Virus record (IMG/VR): IMGVR_UViG_3300035126_000207
Span: 1-56,560 of that record
From: a virus
DNA: 56,560 bases
Strand: one strand, 5' to 3'
Numbering within the stretch: position 1 is the first letter of the stretch; every line of letters begins with the position of its first letter. A program made the position numbers and the translations under genes. The notes under the pieces are model-generated. The model searched no databases and was not told the origin of the DNA. It worked only from the letters and a program-made list of their open reading frames with translations. Below are positions 23,100 to 31,533 of this stretch, one piece after another.

Positions 23100-23731
23100 G
23101 CGGCGACCGGGCGTGAAATCTTGGTCTGCTTCACGCCGTCGCGGCTGTCGTGGTCTTTGATGGTAGCTTTGACCGAGACCGCGTTGCCCTTCTCGCCGAG
23201 CAGGTTGGTGCCCTTGTAGACCACCACATTGCCGTCGACGTCATGCATGACGTGCAGGTAGCTGGTGCCGTACATGCCCGACATCTCGAAAACCATGCGG
23301 ATGGTCAGGTCGAACACGCGACGCTGGCCGATCTCGCCGATCCAGCCCGACTTGTCGGCGTCGGCCTGACGCGCCTCTTCGCGAGCCTTAGCACGCTCTG
23401 CCACGCGGGCCTCGCCACGCTCGATCATGGCCAGCACGACCTTGGTCTGGCCTTCGGTCAGGCCGCCCCACTCGTTCACGCTCGAGCGCATCTTGCCGTA
23501 AAACTCACCGAGGCTGGCTTTTACGACCGGGTGAGTGGCGTCGAAGTTTCCATCATCACGATACGTCGGCTCGAACTCGTCCAGCTCGAACAGGAACGCA
23601 TTGGCACGCGCGCCGTCGGCGGTGGCCAGCCATTTGGCTGCTCGGGTCTTGCGGGCGTTGATGCTGATGTTGCGCGCGATAGCAGCCTCGTAGGCTGCTT
23701 CGTTTTCGACGTAGTGTTTCCAAGTTGCCAT
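23096..23731 (-). CDS. OB-fold containing early protein (possible ssDNA-binding)
   Basis: 211 residues, first gene of the leftward small-gene operon. N-terminal half is helical (YEAAIARNISINARKTRAAKW). The C-terminal 75 residues are beta-rich: FDLTIRMVFEMSGMYGTSYLHVMHD, GNVVVYKGTN, GNAVSVKATIKDHDSRDGVKQT. This 'G..V.v.gtiK.H...dG.kQT' ending matches a small OB-fold seen in actinophage and alphaproteobacterial phage proteins. A strong start with an upstream leftward promoter. Likely a nucleic-acid binding protein. Confidence 0.75.
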   Translation of the reverse strand: MATWKHYVENEAAYEAAIARNISINARKTRAAKWLATADGARANAFLFELDEFEPTYRDDGNFDATHPVVKASLGEFYGKMRSSVNEWGGLTEGQTKVVLAMIERGEARVAERAKAREEARQADADKSGWIGEIGQRRVFDLTIRMVFEMSGMYGTSYLHVMHDVDGNVVVYKGTNLLGEKGNAVSVKATIKDHDSRDGVKQTKISRPVAA

Positions 23732-23763
23732 GGTCGTCTCCTTGTTTGCTAGTTCGTGTCACC

Positions 23764-23791
23764 ACCATACAGCCCGCCCCACCTCATGCAA
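23764..23791 (-). promoter_or_regulatory. Leftward early promoter
   Basis: On the minus strand TTGCAT (23791-23786), a 16-bp spacer and TATGGT (23769-23764) lie about 33 bp before the start of the 211-residue gene. This would drive the small-gene operon down to 18.8 kb. It is back-to-back with the rightward promoter of the repressor gene. Confidence 0.5.
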
Positions 23792-23805
23792 GCAGAAAAA
23801 TGCGC

Positions 23806-23834
23806 TTGACGCAAAATTATTTCACAAATAGACA
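23806..23834 (+). promoter_or_regulatory. Rightward promoter of the small regulator gene
   Basis: TTGACG (23806-23811), a 17-bp AT-rich spacer and TAGACA (23829-23834) precede the GTG at 23862, which has a strong CAGGAGG site. The -10 is poor, as in regulated promoters. Confidence 0.45.
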
Positions 23835-23861
23835 GATCGAACCGAAGCACAGGAGGATGCC

Positions 23862-24062
23862 GTGAAGGCGCAAGATTTAATCAGACAATGGGCGAAAGAC
23901 GGCGGGCGCAAGCTCGGCTGGCTGGCCGACCAAATCCCGGTCGCGAAGTCCAGCATGTCACGCTGGATGCAGGGCGGCATCGTGCCGGGCGCGATCTACC
24001 GCAACCGCATCGCCCAGATCACCGGGCTGGAAAGCCTGCGCGACCGGGAGCCGTGGAAATGA
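23862..24062 (+). CDS. Small helix-turn-helix regulator (Cro/CI-like)
   Basis: 66 residues starting at GTG 23862 behind a CAGGAGG site. Helix-turn-helix signature: KLGWLADQIPVAKSSMSRWMQGGIVPGAI, where A-Q-I...SS-S-RW is the recognition pattern. It is transcribed divergently from the leftward early operon, so it probably binds the 130-bp intergenic region and controls early transcription. No dimerisation or cleavage domain, so it is Cro-like in size. Confidence 0.78.
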   Translation: MKAQDLIRQWAKDGGRKLGWLADQIPVAKSSMSRWMQGGIVPGAIYRNRIAQITGLESLRDREPWK

Positions 24063-24373
24063 ACAGGTCGGAAATTTTGGACACCGCCAAAGAGTACGTC
24101 ACCAAGGATCGGCAGGAAGCGCACGGCGACGCCGAGGCCAACTTCGGTCTCATCGCTGCCTACTGGTCGGCCCACCTTGGGCGGAACATCAAGCCGCACG
24201 ACGTCGCCGTCATGATGACGCTGTTGAAGCTGGCACGCGCCAAGTCGAACCCGGCCAACGCTGACAACTGGGTCGACGGCTGCGGCTATCTGGCTTGCGG
24301 CGGTGAGATTGCTGACAAGGAGAAAGACATGCAGGCCAAGATGCTGGTCGGGTTGAGGGGCGAGGCTCTTTGA
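24059..24373 (+). CDS. DUF6378-type phage protein
   Basis: 104 residues from ATG 24059, overlapping the regulator stop (ATGA). The pattern AKEYVTKDRQEAHGDAEANFGLIAAYW, GRNIKPHDVAVMMTLLKLAR and DNWVDGCGYLA is that of a widely spread phage family (DUF6378) of all-helical proteins. It resembles MazG-like NTP pyrophosphohydrolases in helical outline but lacks a clear EExxE site. Function unknown. Confidence 0.82.
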   Translation: MNRSEILDTAKEYVTKDRQEAHGDAEANFGLIAAYWSAHLGRNIKPHDVAVMMTLLKLARAKSNPANADNWVDGCGYLACGGEIADKEKDMQAKMLVGLRGEAL

Positions 24374-24594
24374 GGCCAGACAGGACTGAGGCAGAATGGC
24401 ATTGCCTGCGTGTTGCGGCACGCGGGCAAGAGCCAACGCACGCAGAAAAGGTGGCGACAATTTTTAGTGTTCAAGAGCTGAAAGGTTACATGCTGCAACT
24501 GCGAAAAGAACTTCGGTTAGATGCCGATGCTAGGGCGGCCATTGATGGCAGGCTTTCAGAACTGGAAGTTTTTTATGGGCGAAAATTACGATAA
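24370..24594 (+). CDS. Small early protein, function unknown
   Basis: 74 residues from TTG 24370, which overlaps the previous stop (TTGA); other starts would leave a gap. Helical (AEKVATIFSVQELKGYMLQLRKEL). It ends 9 bp inside the 3' end of the convergent nuclease gene. Confidence 0.65.
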   Translation: MRPDRTEAEWHCLRVAARGQEPTHAEKVATIFSVQELKGYMLQLRKELRLDADARAAIDGRLSELEVFYGRKLR

Positions 24595-25029
24595 GTCATT
24601 GGCCGCCAGCCAAACTTCAAACGCTTGCCACGCTGCATCACAGCCCAGCGCAACGCAGGCAAACGCGCCAGTCTTGGCCGATGCCGCGAGATACTCTTTC
24701 TGACCGTCTTGCCATTTTCCCAGCGTCGGATCGCGGCGCTTCAATTCGCAAACAAAGGCCACCCGCGCCGGAATAATGATGTCCGAAGCGCCCGGTGTCA
24801 TGCCTTCAGCCTTGTGCTTTGATACTGCACCAAACTGGCCGCCGGTCCGCAGGCCCTCATTGCGCGGATGCAACGCCAACCGTCCCCATGTTTCCGGATG
24901 CAGGCGCCGCAACCGACCGAAGAACGTGATCTGTTCTTGCTCCTCTGTCGGGCATTTGCCGCGAAACTCCAGATCACCAAATGTCAGAACGCCATCTTTA
25001 GCGATGTCCTGAAAATCACTGAGCCGCAT
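24586..25029 (-). CDS. VRR-NUC-type PD-(D/E)XK nuclease
   Basis: 147 residues from ATG 25029. After TEEQEQITFFGRL the core reads HPRNEG, then EGMTPGASDIIIP, FVCELKRRD and GKWQDGQKEYL: the SD...ELK of the PD-(D/E)XK active site and the Q..YL following helix, as in VRR-NUC proteins. In phages these stand next to a helicase and act on branched or flap DNA, a Holliday junction resolvase-like role. It overlaps the helicase 3' end by 14 bp. Confidence 0.82.
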   Translation of the reverse strand: MRLSDFQDIAKDGVLTFGDLEFRGKCPTEEQEQITFFGRLRRLHPETWGRLALHPRNEGLRTGGQFGAVSKHKAEGMTPGASDIIIPARVAFVCELKRRDPTLGKWQDGQKEYLAASAKTGAFACVALGCDAAWQAFEVWLAANDLS

Positions 25030-26887
25030 GTTGTTCTGCCTCGCTAAATGGATCCCACTCAATTTCCGCAACGCTTGGCATTTCCGGCTCTAAGTCCTCT
25101 GGGCGGTTATAAGCGCAGACATCAAAGAACCCGCTCTCAACGTCTTTGCGATACGTCACGGTCCTTGGCGCAACCGTCCCGCATTGCGTAGCAGCCTCAA
25201 AGGCGTTCCATTGGGACTGCCCCCGAGTATGCTTAGCCTCTGGCATCACCCAAGTCGTGAATTGTCTGTAAGGCGTTACCCATTCGACGCGCAGGGTCTT
25301 GTTGCCGCTGCGGCTGATGCTGGGTAATGCCGACATGCTGACAACGCGGTCAGTCTGCCATCTCGTGGGGTCACGCTTCAGCGCCTTGAAGTCTGCAACC
25401 AGTTTCTCATTGGGGTCAACGATCTCCCCCTTGCAGGATGTACAGTATCGAGCTGCGATGTCGTTATCTCCACCGCAATGCGGGCACTCTTTGAATGTCC
25501 ACCGATAGCCGCAGCGCTGATACTCACCACGCCGCCCAACCCGCTCTAGACCCATGCAGCGCCGCCCATAATGCACTGGGATCGGCCCGAAGTCCGACAT
25601 CACCTGTTGACCGTCAAGATCAAGTGCATAACCCGCCTCGTCGTGCTGGTAATCCAAATACTGCGGATTGGCTGTGAATGTGTTCTCATATGAGCAAGAG
25701 GGGCAGAGGCAAGTTATGCCACCACCCACCCCGCCAGCCTTACCAGCCTTAACCACCGGCGCGAACAGATCGCCATCCGGGCAATGGTCTTCAAGGTTGG
25801 TCGTATAGTCCAGCACAAGGCAGTCCGTCTTGCCCTCATGCAAGCGCAGCCCGCGCCCGATAATCTGCTGCAGGAGACCTATGCTTTCGGTCTTGCGAAG
25901 GATGGCGATCAGATCGACGTGGCTGGCGTCGAAGCCAGTGGTCAGCACTGAGACATTGACCAGATATTTGATCTGCTGCGCCTTAAATCGCTTTAGGATG
26001 CTGTCGCGCTGGGCCTTTGGTGTCCCCCCGGTGACGATCTGTGAAAGCTCTGGCGGCAGGCTGGCCATGATTTCGTGCGCGTGTTTCACCGTGGCAGCGA
26101 AGAACATAACGCCTTTGCGGTTGGCCGCCTGAGCCACAACATCGCCCACAATCGCCGCCGTCTTGCGACCGTGGCCGTGATAGGCCCTGTCCACTGCATC
26201 AGCATCAAACTGGCCACGGCTGTTGAGCGCAAGCCCGCTTGTATCGTAGCCGCTGGCGTTGATGGCACCGATCACCGGCGGCGTTAGATAACCCATGCCG
26301 ATCAGCGCGCGTGCATCTATTTTATAGACGCACTTTGCAAAGTATGGATCGCGCGCCGTGTCCTCACCGTTTATGCGTCCGGTGTCCTGCTCGCGGAAAA
26401 TCCAGCCAGACCCAAGGCGGTAAGGCGTGGCCGTCAGCCCGCAGACGCGCAGGTTTGGGTTGCCTTCGCGCATCGCTGCGATGATATCACGCACCGTCGG
26501 CGTGATGCCGTGCGCCTCGTCGATGATGACCAAAGCATAACCGTTGGGCCCCTGCATTTGAAAGCGGCTGATCTTGTTCTTGACGGTCAGCGGAGAGCCA
26601 AACACCACAGGGTGCCGCAATTCCTTCATGCCTGCGGTGGCTGAGAAGGTGCTCGCCCGGTTTCCCGTGGCCAGAAATTTTTCGCGGTTCTGCATCACCA
26701 GCTCAGCACTGGGCGCAAGGCATAGCACGCGCTTTCCCGTCATACCGTGGATCACGCGCGCTATCTCTGCGATGATGTGCGATTTACCTGCGCCCGTAGC
26801 CGCGTCAATGATGAACGGTGCCGCGCTGCGCTTCATCCATTCCAAAGCCGCATCTGCCGCGTCCTGCTGATATGGGCGGAGTGTCAT
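25016..26887 (-). CDS. Superfamily 2 DEAH helicase with zinc fingers
   Basis: 623 residues from ATG 26887. Q-motif-like LRPYQQDA, Walker A TGAGKS (31-36), Walker B DEAH (123-126), motif III LTATP, motif V-like TTGFDASHVD, motif VI QIIGRGLR. After the RecA-like lobes come cysteine clusters (CLCPSC; CPHCG...CTSC) and a C-terminal domain of about 110 residues with repeated Trp. This is the phage UvsW/RadD-like helicase type, acting in recombination-dependent replication. It sits between exonuclease and nuclease genes with 4-bp and 14-bp overlaps. Confidence 0.92.
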   Translation of the reverse strand: MTLRPYQQDAADAALEWMKRSAAPFIIDAATGAGKSHIIAEIARVIHGMTGKRVLCLAPSAELVMQNREKFLATGNRASTFSATAGMKELRHPVVFGSPLTVKNKISRFQMQGPNGYALVIIDEAHGITPTVRDIIAAMREGNPNLRVCGLTATPYRLGSGWIFREQDTGRINGEDTARDPYFAKCVYKIDARALIGMGYLTPPVIGAINASGYDTSGLALNSRGQFDADAVDRAYHGHGRKTAAIVGDVVAQAANRKGVMFFAATVKHAHEIMASLPPELSQIVTGGTPKAQRDSILKRFKAQQIKYLVNVSVLTTGFDASHVDLIAILRKTESIGLLQQIIGRGLRLHEGKTDCLVLDYTTNLEDHCPDGDLFAPVVKAGKAGGVGGGITCLCPSCSYENTFTANPQYLDYQHDEAGYALDLDGQQVMSDFGPIPVHYGRRCMGLERVGRRGEYQRCGYRWTFKECPHCGGDNDIAARYCTSCKGEIVDPNEKLVADFKALKRDPTRWQTDRVVSMSALPSISRSGNKTLRVEWVTPYRQFTTWVMPEAKHTRGQSQWNAFEAATQCGTVAPRTVTYRKDVESGFFDVCAYNRPEDLEPEMPSVAEIEWDPFSEAEQHAAQ

Positions 26888-27822
26888 TTGACCACCCAAT
26901 AGCTTGAAGGCTTGCCGCGATACGGCTCAAGATCGGCATTCGGGATCAGAGCCTTGACAGCCTTGGCATAGGCAATCGCGCCAGCCTTTTCGATCTTGGT
27001 CAGCTTGCGCCCGGCAAAGATCGTGTCCTTCTGACCAGAAATGCGAACCATATCAGCAAGCAATTCCTTCTTGCGTTCCTCTGCGCGGTCGATGGCCTCA
27101 CAGATTTGGTCGTATTCAGCCGCGATCCGATGCGCCTCTGGCGTGTCGATGATCAGGCGCTTTGGCTCCAAGTGGATTGCAGGTTCTTCCCGCTCGGCCA
27201 AATACTCCGCATAAAACTGGCGCAGCTTGGGCAGATTTTCGTCCTGCCATGCCGTGTTGACCTTGACGCCTTCCAATGCAGAGCCTCGCGGCGACCACTG
27301 GTAAAAATCCCACCAAGGCCGATCCGTGACCCACATAGAAAACTGGATTTGATCGTAATAGTGCGGCTGATCTGCAAGCGTCTTAAACGCAGGCACTTCA
27401 TCTTTCCGCAGGCCAAACGGGCATTTGATTTCCAACCCGTAATTGTCGCTGACCAACCCATCAGGGCTGCATCCCGCCCAATCCTCGCGCGTAATAAAGC
27501 CGACAGCCTCAACGGCGTTGCCCGTTTCCATGATGTATTCAGCCAGCGCCCCAGCCTCATTGCGCGTGCCGTATTCGGTGGCGATGTTGCCTTCAAACTC
27601 TGGCTCTGCCCCGACCCATTCCCGCACCATGCGGCGCATCACGTCGTCGCGCGTGGCATATGGCGCATTGCCCAAGATCGCCCCCACAGACGATGCTGTG
27701 ATACGGCCTCTACGTGCTGCGTGCCATTCTTCTGTCCGCTGTTCCAATTTTGGCTCCTGTGTGTTTTGATGGTGTTGCCAGCGCCGCGCCTCTGAATGCT
27801 CAGGGTAATCGGCCACTCCCAC
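26884..27822 (-). CDS. YqaJ-family recombination exonuclease
   Basis: 312 residues; start set at GTG 27822, the first possible start after the SSB gene. The YqaJ/lambda-exonuclease nuclease core is clear: RRGRITASSVGAILG, RNEAGALAEYIM with an active-site Glu, CSPDGLV with the Asp, and GLEIKCPF with ExK. The family degrades the 5' strand of dsDNA to feed strand annealing. A helical domain (about 215-270) follows. It works with the neighbouring Sak4-like ATPase and SSB. Confidence 0.9.
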   Translation of the reverse strand: MGVADYPEHSEARRWQHHQNTQEPKLEQRTEEWHAARRGRITASSVGAILGNAPYATRDDVMRRMVREWVGAEPEFEGNIATEYGTRNEAGALAEYIMETGNAVEAVGFITREDWAGCSPDGLVSDNYGLEIKCPFGLRKDEVPAFKTLADQPHYYDQIQFSMWVTDRPWWDFYQWSPRGSALEGVKVNTAWQDENLPKLRQFYAEYLAEREEPAIHLEPKRLIIDTPEAHRIAAEYDQICEAIDRAEERKKELLADMVRISGQKDTIFAGRKLTKIEKAGAIAYAKAVKALIPNADLEPYRGKPSSYWVVK

Positions 27823-27851
27823 CTTCGTGGCGCTGGCAACTTTGTCCCGGC

Positions 27852-28502
27852 TTAGATCAACCAGACCGGAGCAAACGGAATTTCATCGTCAACCAGTCCG
27901 GGCTTGGCATAACCGCCACCTCGCTGAGTGCCGAAGTCATCACGCGATCCAGTTGCTGCAGGAGCACTATTGGTCGGCAGTGGCTTGGCCTCGGCAACGT
28001 GAATGTCCTTCGACGCTTTGGATGCCACCGCTGACACCCAGTTGCCATGCATCATACCGCCGTTTCGCGTGTCCGGCATTGACCAGATCATCATAGTAGC
28101 GACCATCGGCTTGCTGGTCAGGTGCAGCAGATCGTCGTTGGTCGGGCGCCCCGGCTTTGCAGTCAGCTTACCGCCTGCGTTGGCGTCAATGGCTGCCAGC
28201 ATCTTGCGGGCTTTGTCGCGCTTTTTCAGGCCGGACGCCTCGTCCTTTGAACTTGGGTCCATGTCCATGACCCACAGCTTGTGGAACACCTTGCGGTTCT
28301 TGTATTCCTCGGGCGCAAGGACAGTCCAGCGTGCCGAGATAAACTCCTCGCCAGTGGGCTTCATCTCCCACTTGCATTCGTCAATCATGGCCAGCACCGA
28401 CGACCCTGCCGGGATTGGGTCCATGTTGCCCGACGGCACCTCATATTCGGTGCCAGTGTTTGCGGCTGTTTCGCCGTCGCTCAAATCCCAAAAGCCCATC
28501 AT
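27852..28502 (-). CDS. Phage single-stranded DNA-binding protein (DUF669-like)
   Basis: 216 residues. N-terminal beta-rich core (GNMDPIPAGSSVLAMIDECKW, GEEFISARWTVL, NRKVFHKLWVMD), a central helical part (KARKMLAAIDANAG), a disordered Gly/Ala linker and the acidic tip VDDEIPF as in SSB proteins, followed by seven extra residues. Position between Sak4-like ATPase and exonuclease agrees. An ATG one codon downstream is an alternative start. Confidence 0.82.
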   Translation of the reverse strand: MMGFWDLSDGETAANTGTEYEVPSGNMDPIPAGSSVLAMIDECKWEMKPTGEEFISARWTVLAPEEYKNRKVFHKLWVMDMDPSSKDEASGLKKRDKARKMLAAIDANAGGKLTAKPGRPTNDDLLHLTSKPMVATMMIWSMPDTRNGGMMHGNWVSAVASKASKDIHVAEAKPLPTNSAPAATGSRDDFGTQRGGGYAKPGLVDDEIPFAPVWLI

Positions 28503-29287
28503 TCGGCTCCTTCTTCAGTGTTAAGTTTTACTCCGCCAAGCGACGGGATGACTTTTGCCAGCGGGTTTTCCCCGAGGTGGTAATCCAAAGGCTCGGTGAT
28601 GCCGTAGCGGTTCTTGGAAACGTTGGCCGCCGTGGCGTGGCAGACCATTTCCAGATCGCCCGTGCTGATGGCCTTTTTGCGGTCGCCGTCCTCGCCCTTG
28701 GTGTAGGTCACAAGGCGCAGGAACCCGACAACATCAACGTCGTCGGTGTAGGGCGGCTGCGACTTCGGCGGCAGGCGCAGGGTCCAGCGCATGTAATCGT
28801 CAACGTCGGGCAGCTTCAGCGTTTCCACATCAGCGTGCGCCACGAAGACAACGTGCATCCCGCGCTTTTCGTTTGCCAGCCCAGCGCCTTTGCGGACGCG
28901 CTGGTGCATTGCAGACACCGCAGCCGTGCCAGCGCCGTAGCCGCCGAGGGCTTGGTTGATGCTCTTGGCCTTCGGGTCTTGCGCCAGAACATCGGCCACA
29001 AACAGCCGCTCCAGCGCCGTCACGCTGTCGATCACCAGAGTCTGGTAATCGTGTGGCTCGTGGATCACGGCAGTGATTTGCTCCCAAAGCTGCGCGGCGT
29101 TTTGCAGAAGCGGAAACGCATCTGGGCGCTTGTCGGCTGGGATAGCTTGCATCCCATCTTCTGCGCGGATGAAGATCGGCTTGGGGAATGCCGCCGCGAG
29201 GCTTGTCTTGCCCCGCCCAGCATCGCCGCAAACTGTCACGATGACAGGCCGGTCAACCGGCTTGCGTGCTAACTCCATGATTGACAT
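28499..29287 (-). CDS. RecA-like ATPase, Sak4-type single-strand annealing/recombination protein
   Basis: 262 residues with Walker A GDAGRGKT (21-28), Walker B TLVIDSVT (about 83-90), FVAHADV and GDxxRKKAISTG. This single RecA-core domain is characteristic of phage Sak4 proteins (AAA_24), which with SSB promote strand annealing. It is the first gene of the recombination operon and lies beside the divergent operator at 29353-29388. Confidence 0.87.
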   Translation of the reverse strand: MSIMELARKPVDRPVIVTVCGDAGRGKTSLAAAFPKPIFIRAEDGMQAIPADKRPDAFPLLQNAAQLWEQITAVIHEPHDYQTLVIDSVTALERLFVADVLAQDPKAKSINQALGGYGAGTAAVSAMHQRVRKGAGLANEKRGMHVVFVAHADVETLKLPDVDDYMRWTLRLPPKSQPPYTDDVDVVGFLRLVTYTKGEDGDRKKAISTGDLEMVCHATAANVSKNRYGITEPLDYHLGENPLAKVIPSLGGVKLNTEEGAE

Positions 29288-29352
29288 GGATCGTTCCTTT
29301 CATGTTTGGCACCTTGTGCCGTGCGTGGCGGGTCACGCTCCAAATCCCGCAT

Positions 29353-29388
29353 ATTGACAATGCACGCTGCATCATGGCATGTCAATAG
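29353..29388. promoter_or_regulatory. Inverted-repeat operator with face-to-face TTGACA boxes
   Basis: TATTGACAATGC (29353-29364) is inverted as GCATGTCAATA (29378-29388) with one base difference. The arms give a TTGACA -35 box on each strand between the divergent Sak4 and helix-turn-helix genes. Neither has a convincing -10 at 17 bp. The symmetry suggests the binding site of the regulator encoded just to the right, regulating both directions. Confidence 0.55.
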
Positions 29389-29391
29389 GGC

Positions 29392-29595
29392 ATGGTGCAC
29401 AAATCAGGGGAGAACAAATTGCTGACACTCGACCATATAAAGCGCTTACTTTCTGACCGACGGCTAGATGTTGTGTCACGCGCCACGGGCGTTCACCGCA
29501 ACACTTTGGCTGCCATTCGAGACGGTAAGAACACCAACCCGACGCTCAAAACGATTGAGGCTTTGTCGGATTATCTTTCGCCACGTGACGCATGA
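29392..29595 (+). CDS. Small helix-turn-helix regulator
   Basis: 67 residues. HTH pattern in LDVVSRATGVHRNTLAAIRDGKNTNPTLKTIEALSDYL, typical of XRE-family proteins. It probably autoregulates through the inverted repeat just upstream. The next gene starts inside its stop region (4-bp overlap), so regulator, unknown and DUF3987 genes form one operon. Confidence 0.82.
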   Translation: MVHKSGENKLLTLDHIKRLLSDRRLDVVSRATGVHRNTLAAIRDGKNTNPTLKTIEALSDYLSPRDA

Positions 29596-30002
29596 CCCAC
29601 GATCCTGACTTTCCCGCGCCTGTTCGGCCTGCACGTCCAGCGCACATCGTCTCGCAGGCGGTTGTCTATCTTGACACGCTGGCTGAGCAAGACCCCGAGG
29701 CTGTTGCATGGGCCGCCTATGATTGGCTGAACATCCGCGCGGCTGGCTTGCCACTTCTGCCGCTTATTGACGGCACCGCCCGCGATGACGCAAGGTTTTG
29801 GGCTGAGACTGCGAACCCATCGGAACTTGAATGCTATGCGCTTGCCGCCGTCGACAGGCTTGGCGGCATGAGCGGTGGTCATGCGCTGTTTGCATCGCGG
29901 CAGATCAAGCGTCTTGTCGGCGCGCTTTGGAGGCGTATGTCGCCCAGCGAACAATCGGCCTTTGTAAAGTGGGCCGCAGATCAAATGGAAGGTAAAAAAT
30001 GA
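29592..30002 (+). CDS. Conserved protein upstream of the DUF3987 gene
   Basis: 136 residues, helical, with AVVYLDTLAEQDPEAVAWAAYDWLN and ASRQIKRLVGALWRRMSPSEQSAFVKW. Not recognised as an enzyme. Its 4-bp overlaps with both neighbours suggest it works with the replication protein that follows. Confidence 0.78.
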   Translation: MTHDPDFPAPVRPARPAHIVSQAVVYLDTLAEQDPEAVAWAAYDWLNIRAAGLPLLPLIDGTARDDARFWAETANPSELECYALAAVDRLGGMSGGHALFASRQIKRLVGALWRRMSPSEQSAFVKWAADQMEGKK

Positions 30003-31507
30003 GTGCCGACGATTTTGCAGACTTTGAGGCTGGCTATAACGGCGCCAAGTTCGGGCAGGCACCTCAAGCCGCGCAAGCCTATTCACAGGACGAGTTTAGC
30101 GCCGAAGATTTCGCACCGCCCGCGCCAGAGGCCCCGGAAAGCAACGACCGTTTCCCGCCCCCCTTTCCCCTTGACGGCCTAGACCTTCTCACCCCGCCCG
30201 GCTTTGTTGGTGATGTGGCCGCGTGGATCGACAGTCAGTGCCGCTATCCTCGCCGTCGCTTGGCCGTGGCATCTGCTATTTCTGCCATTGGCAACATCGG
30301 CGGCCTTCGCCACGAAGACCTGCGAGATGGCGTCACAGCCAACATGTTGGCTTTCTGCGTGGCTGCCAGCGCCACCGGGAAAGAAGCTGTTATGCAGGCC
30401 CTGACCGATCTGCACATCGCGGCGGGCGTGCATTACGCGCTGCAAGGCGGCATCAAGTCCGAGCAAGAGATCATGCGGAACTTGATCGAACACCAGTCGG
30501 CTTATTACATCATCGATGAAATCGGCATTTTTCTCATCAAGGTTCGCAATGCCCAGAAGCGGGGCGGTGCTGCCTACCTTGAGAGTGTGTTCGGCGCGAT
30601 CATGTCGGGCTATTCAAAGGCCAACAGCCGAATGCTTTTGCAGGGCGACACCAAGCGCGACCTTCGCAAGATGTTTGGCGGGATGCTGGCCAAGGCCGAA
30701 GATGATGGCCGCGATGATCTAATCGCCCGCGCTCAGCGTATGCTAAAGATGGTGGATGAAGGCCTTGATCGCCCGTTCCTATCCGTGGTCGGATTCACAA
30801 CGCCCGGCACCTTCGATCAAATCATGGACGGTGAAACGGCAACGCAGGGCTTCGTGGGCCGCGCGATCATCGTGGCCGAAACAGATAACAACCCAGAAGA
30901 ACGAGAGAACTTTCGCAAGCGCCCGATGCCGGAAAACCTTGCCATGAGGCTGGCGCAGATTTTCCACGGCGGTAACTTTGACGTGATGAACAGCGGCGGG
31001 CGTGTGGAGTATTCCGGCGACCGCGAACCCGTTAAAACCGACGATGATGCCAGCGATATGCTCCGCAAGGTGTCCAAGTGGCTGCACGCCTACGCTGAGG
31101 AGATGGGCGAGAACACCGGCGAGGCATCCGTCGCCATGATCCGGCGCGCCTATGAATTGGTCGCTAAGATCAGCTTCATTCTGGCCATACCAACAGCCCA
31201 GAGAACCGCCGAGCATGTGCGCTGGGCCTTCGCCTATGTCCGCGCCGAACTCGACGCCAAGATCAAACTGGTCTTCGCCAATGACAACTCCAAGGATCGC
31301 CCAGAAGAAGCAATCGCCGCCCGCGTCATCAACTACATCGACCCAGACAAGGGCGCATCAACCAAGGTGCTGGCAAACCGCATGAGAATGAAGCCCGAGG
31401 CGCTTGAGCCGATCCTGAACAAGATGGTGAGCGCAGGCATGATCCGTCGCGAGGCTGGCAAGAAGGCTTGGAAGGGGAAAATCCCAGATGTTTGGGTGGT
31501 GGCGTGA
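29999..31507 (+). CDS. DUF3987-type helicase/primase-like replication protein
   Basis: 502 residues. A disordered Gln/Ala/Pro N-terminus (1-55) is followed by a RecA-like core: ASATGKEAV as Walker A (about 123-131), YYIIDEIG as Walker B (about 168-175), then GYSKANSRMLLQGD and a conserved SVVGFTTP strand. The C-terminal 80 residues form a winged helix (KGASTKVLANRMRMKPEALEPIL). DUF3987 proteins are phage and plasmid replication ATPases. In a genome lacking its own polymerase this is the best candidate for the replication initiator/helicase, and the AT-rich gap follows directly. Confidence 0.82.
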   Translation: MSADDFADFEAGYNGAKFGQAPQAAQAYSQDEFSAEDFAPPAPEAPESNDRFPPPFPLDGLDLLTPPGFVGDVAAWIDSQCRYPRRRLAVASAISAIGNIGGLRHEDLRDGVTANMLAFCVAASATGKEAVMQALTDLHIAAGVHYALQGGIKSEQEIMRNLIEHQSAYYIIDEIGIFLIKVRNAQKRGGAAYLESVFGAIMSGYSKANSRMLLQGDTKRDLRKMFGGMLAKAEDDGRDDLIARAQRMLKMVDEGLDRPFLSVVGFTTPGTFDQIMDGETATQGFVGRAIIVAETDNNPEERENFRKRPMPENLAMRLAQIFHGGNFDVMNSGGRVEYSGDREPVKTDDDASDMLRKVSKWLHAYAEEMGENTGEASVAMIRRAYELVAKISFILAIPTAQRTAEHVRWAFAYVRAELDAKIKLVFANDNSKDRPEEAIAARVINYIDPDKGASTKVLANRMRMKPEALEPILNKMVSAGMIRREAGKKAWKGKIPDVWVVA

Positions 31508-31533
31508 TGGGGCGCGCTTTTGGGCGCGCCATC
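31506..31533 (+). terminator. GC-rich hairpin at the end of the DUF3987 gene
   Basis: GGCGCGC and GCGCGCC form a 7-bp stem round TTTTGG, extended by GAT/ATC across a two-base bulge. It overlaps the TGA of the upstream gene. There is no T run after it, so it is a weak terminator or an RNA end-stabilising hairpin. Confidence 0.5.
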
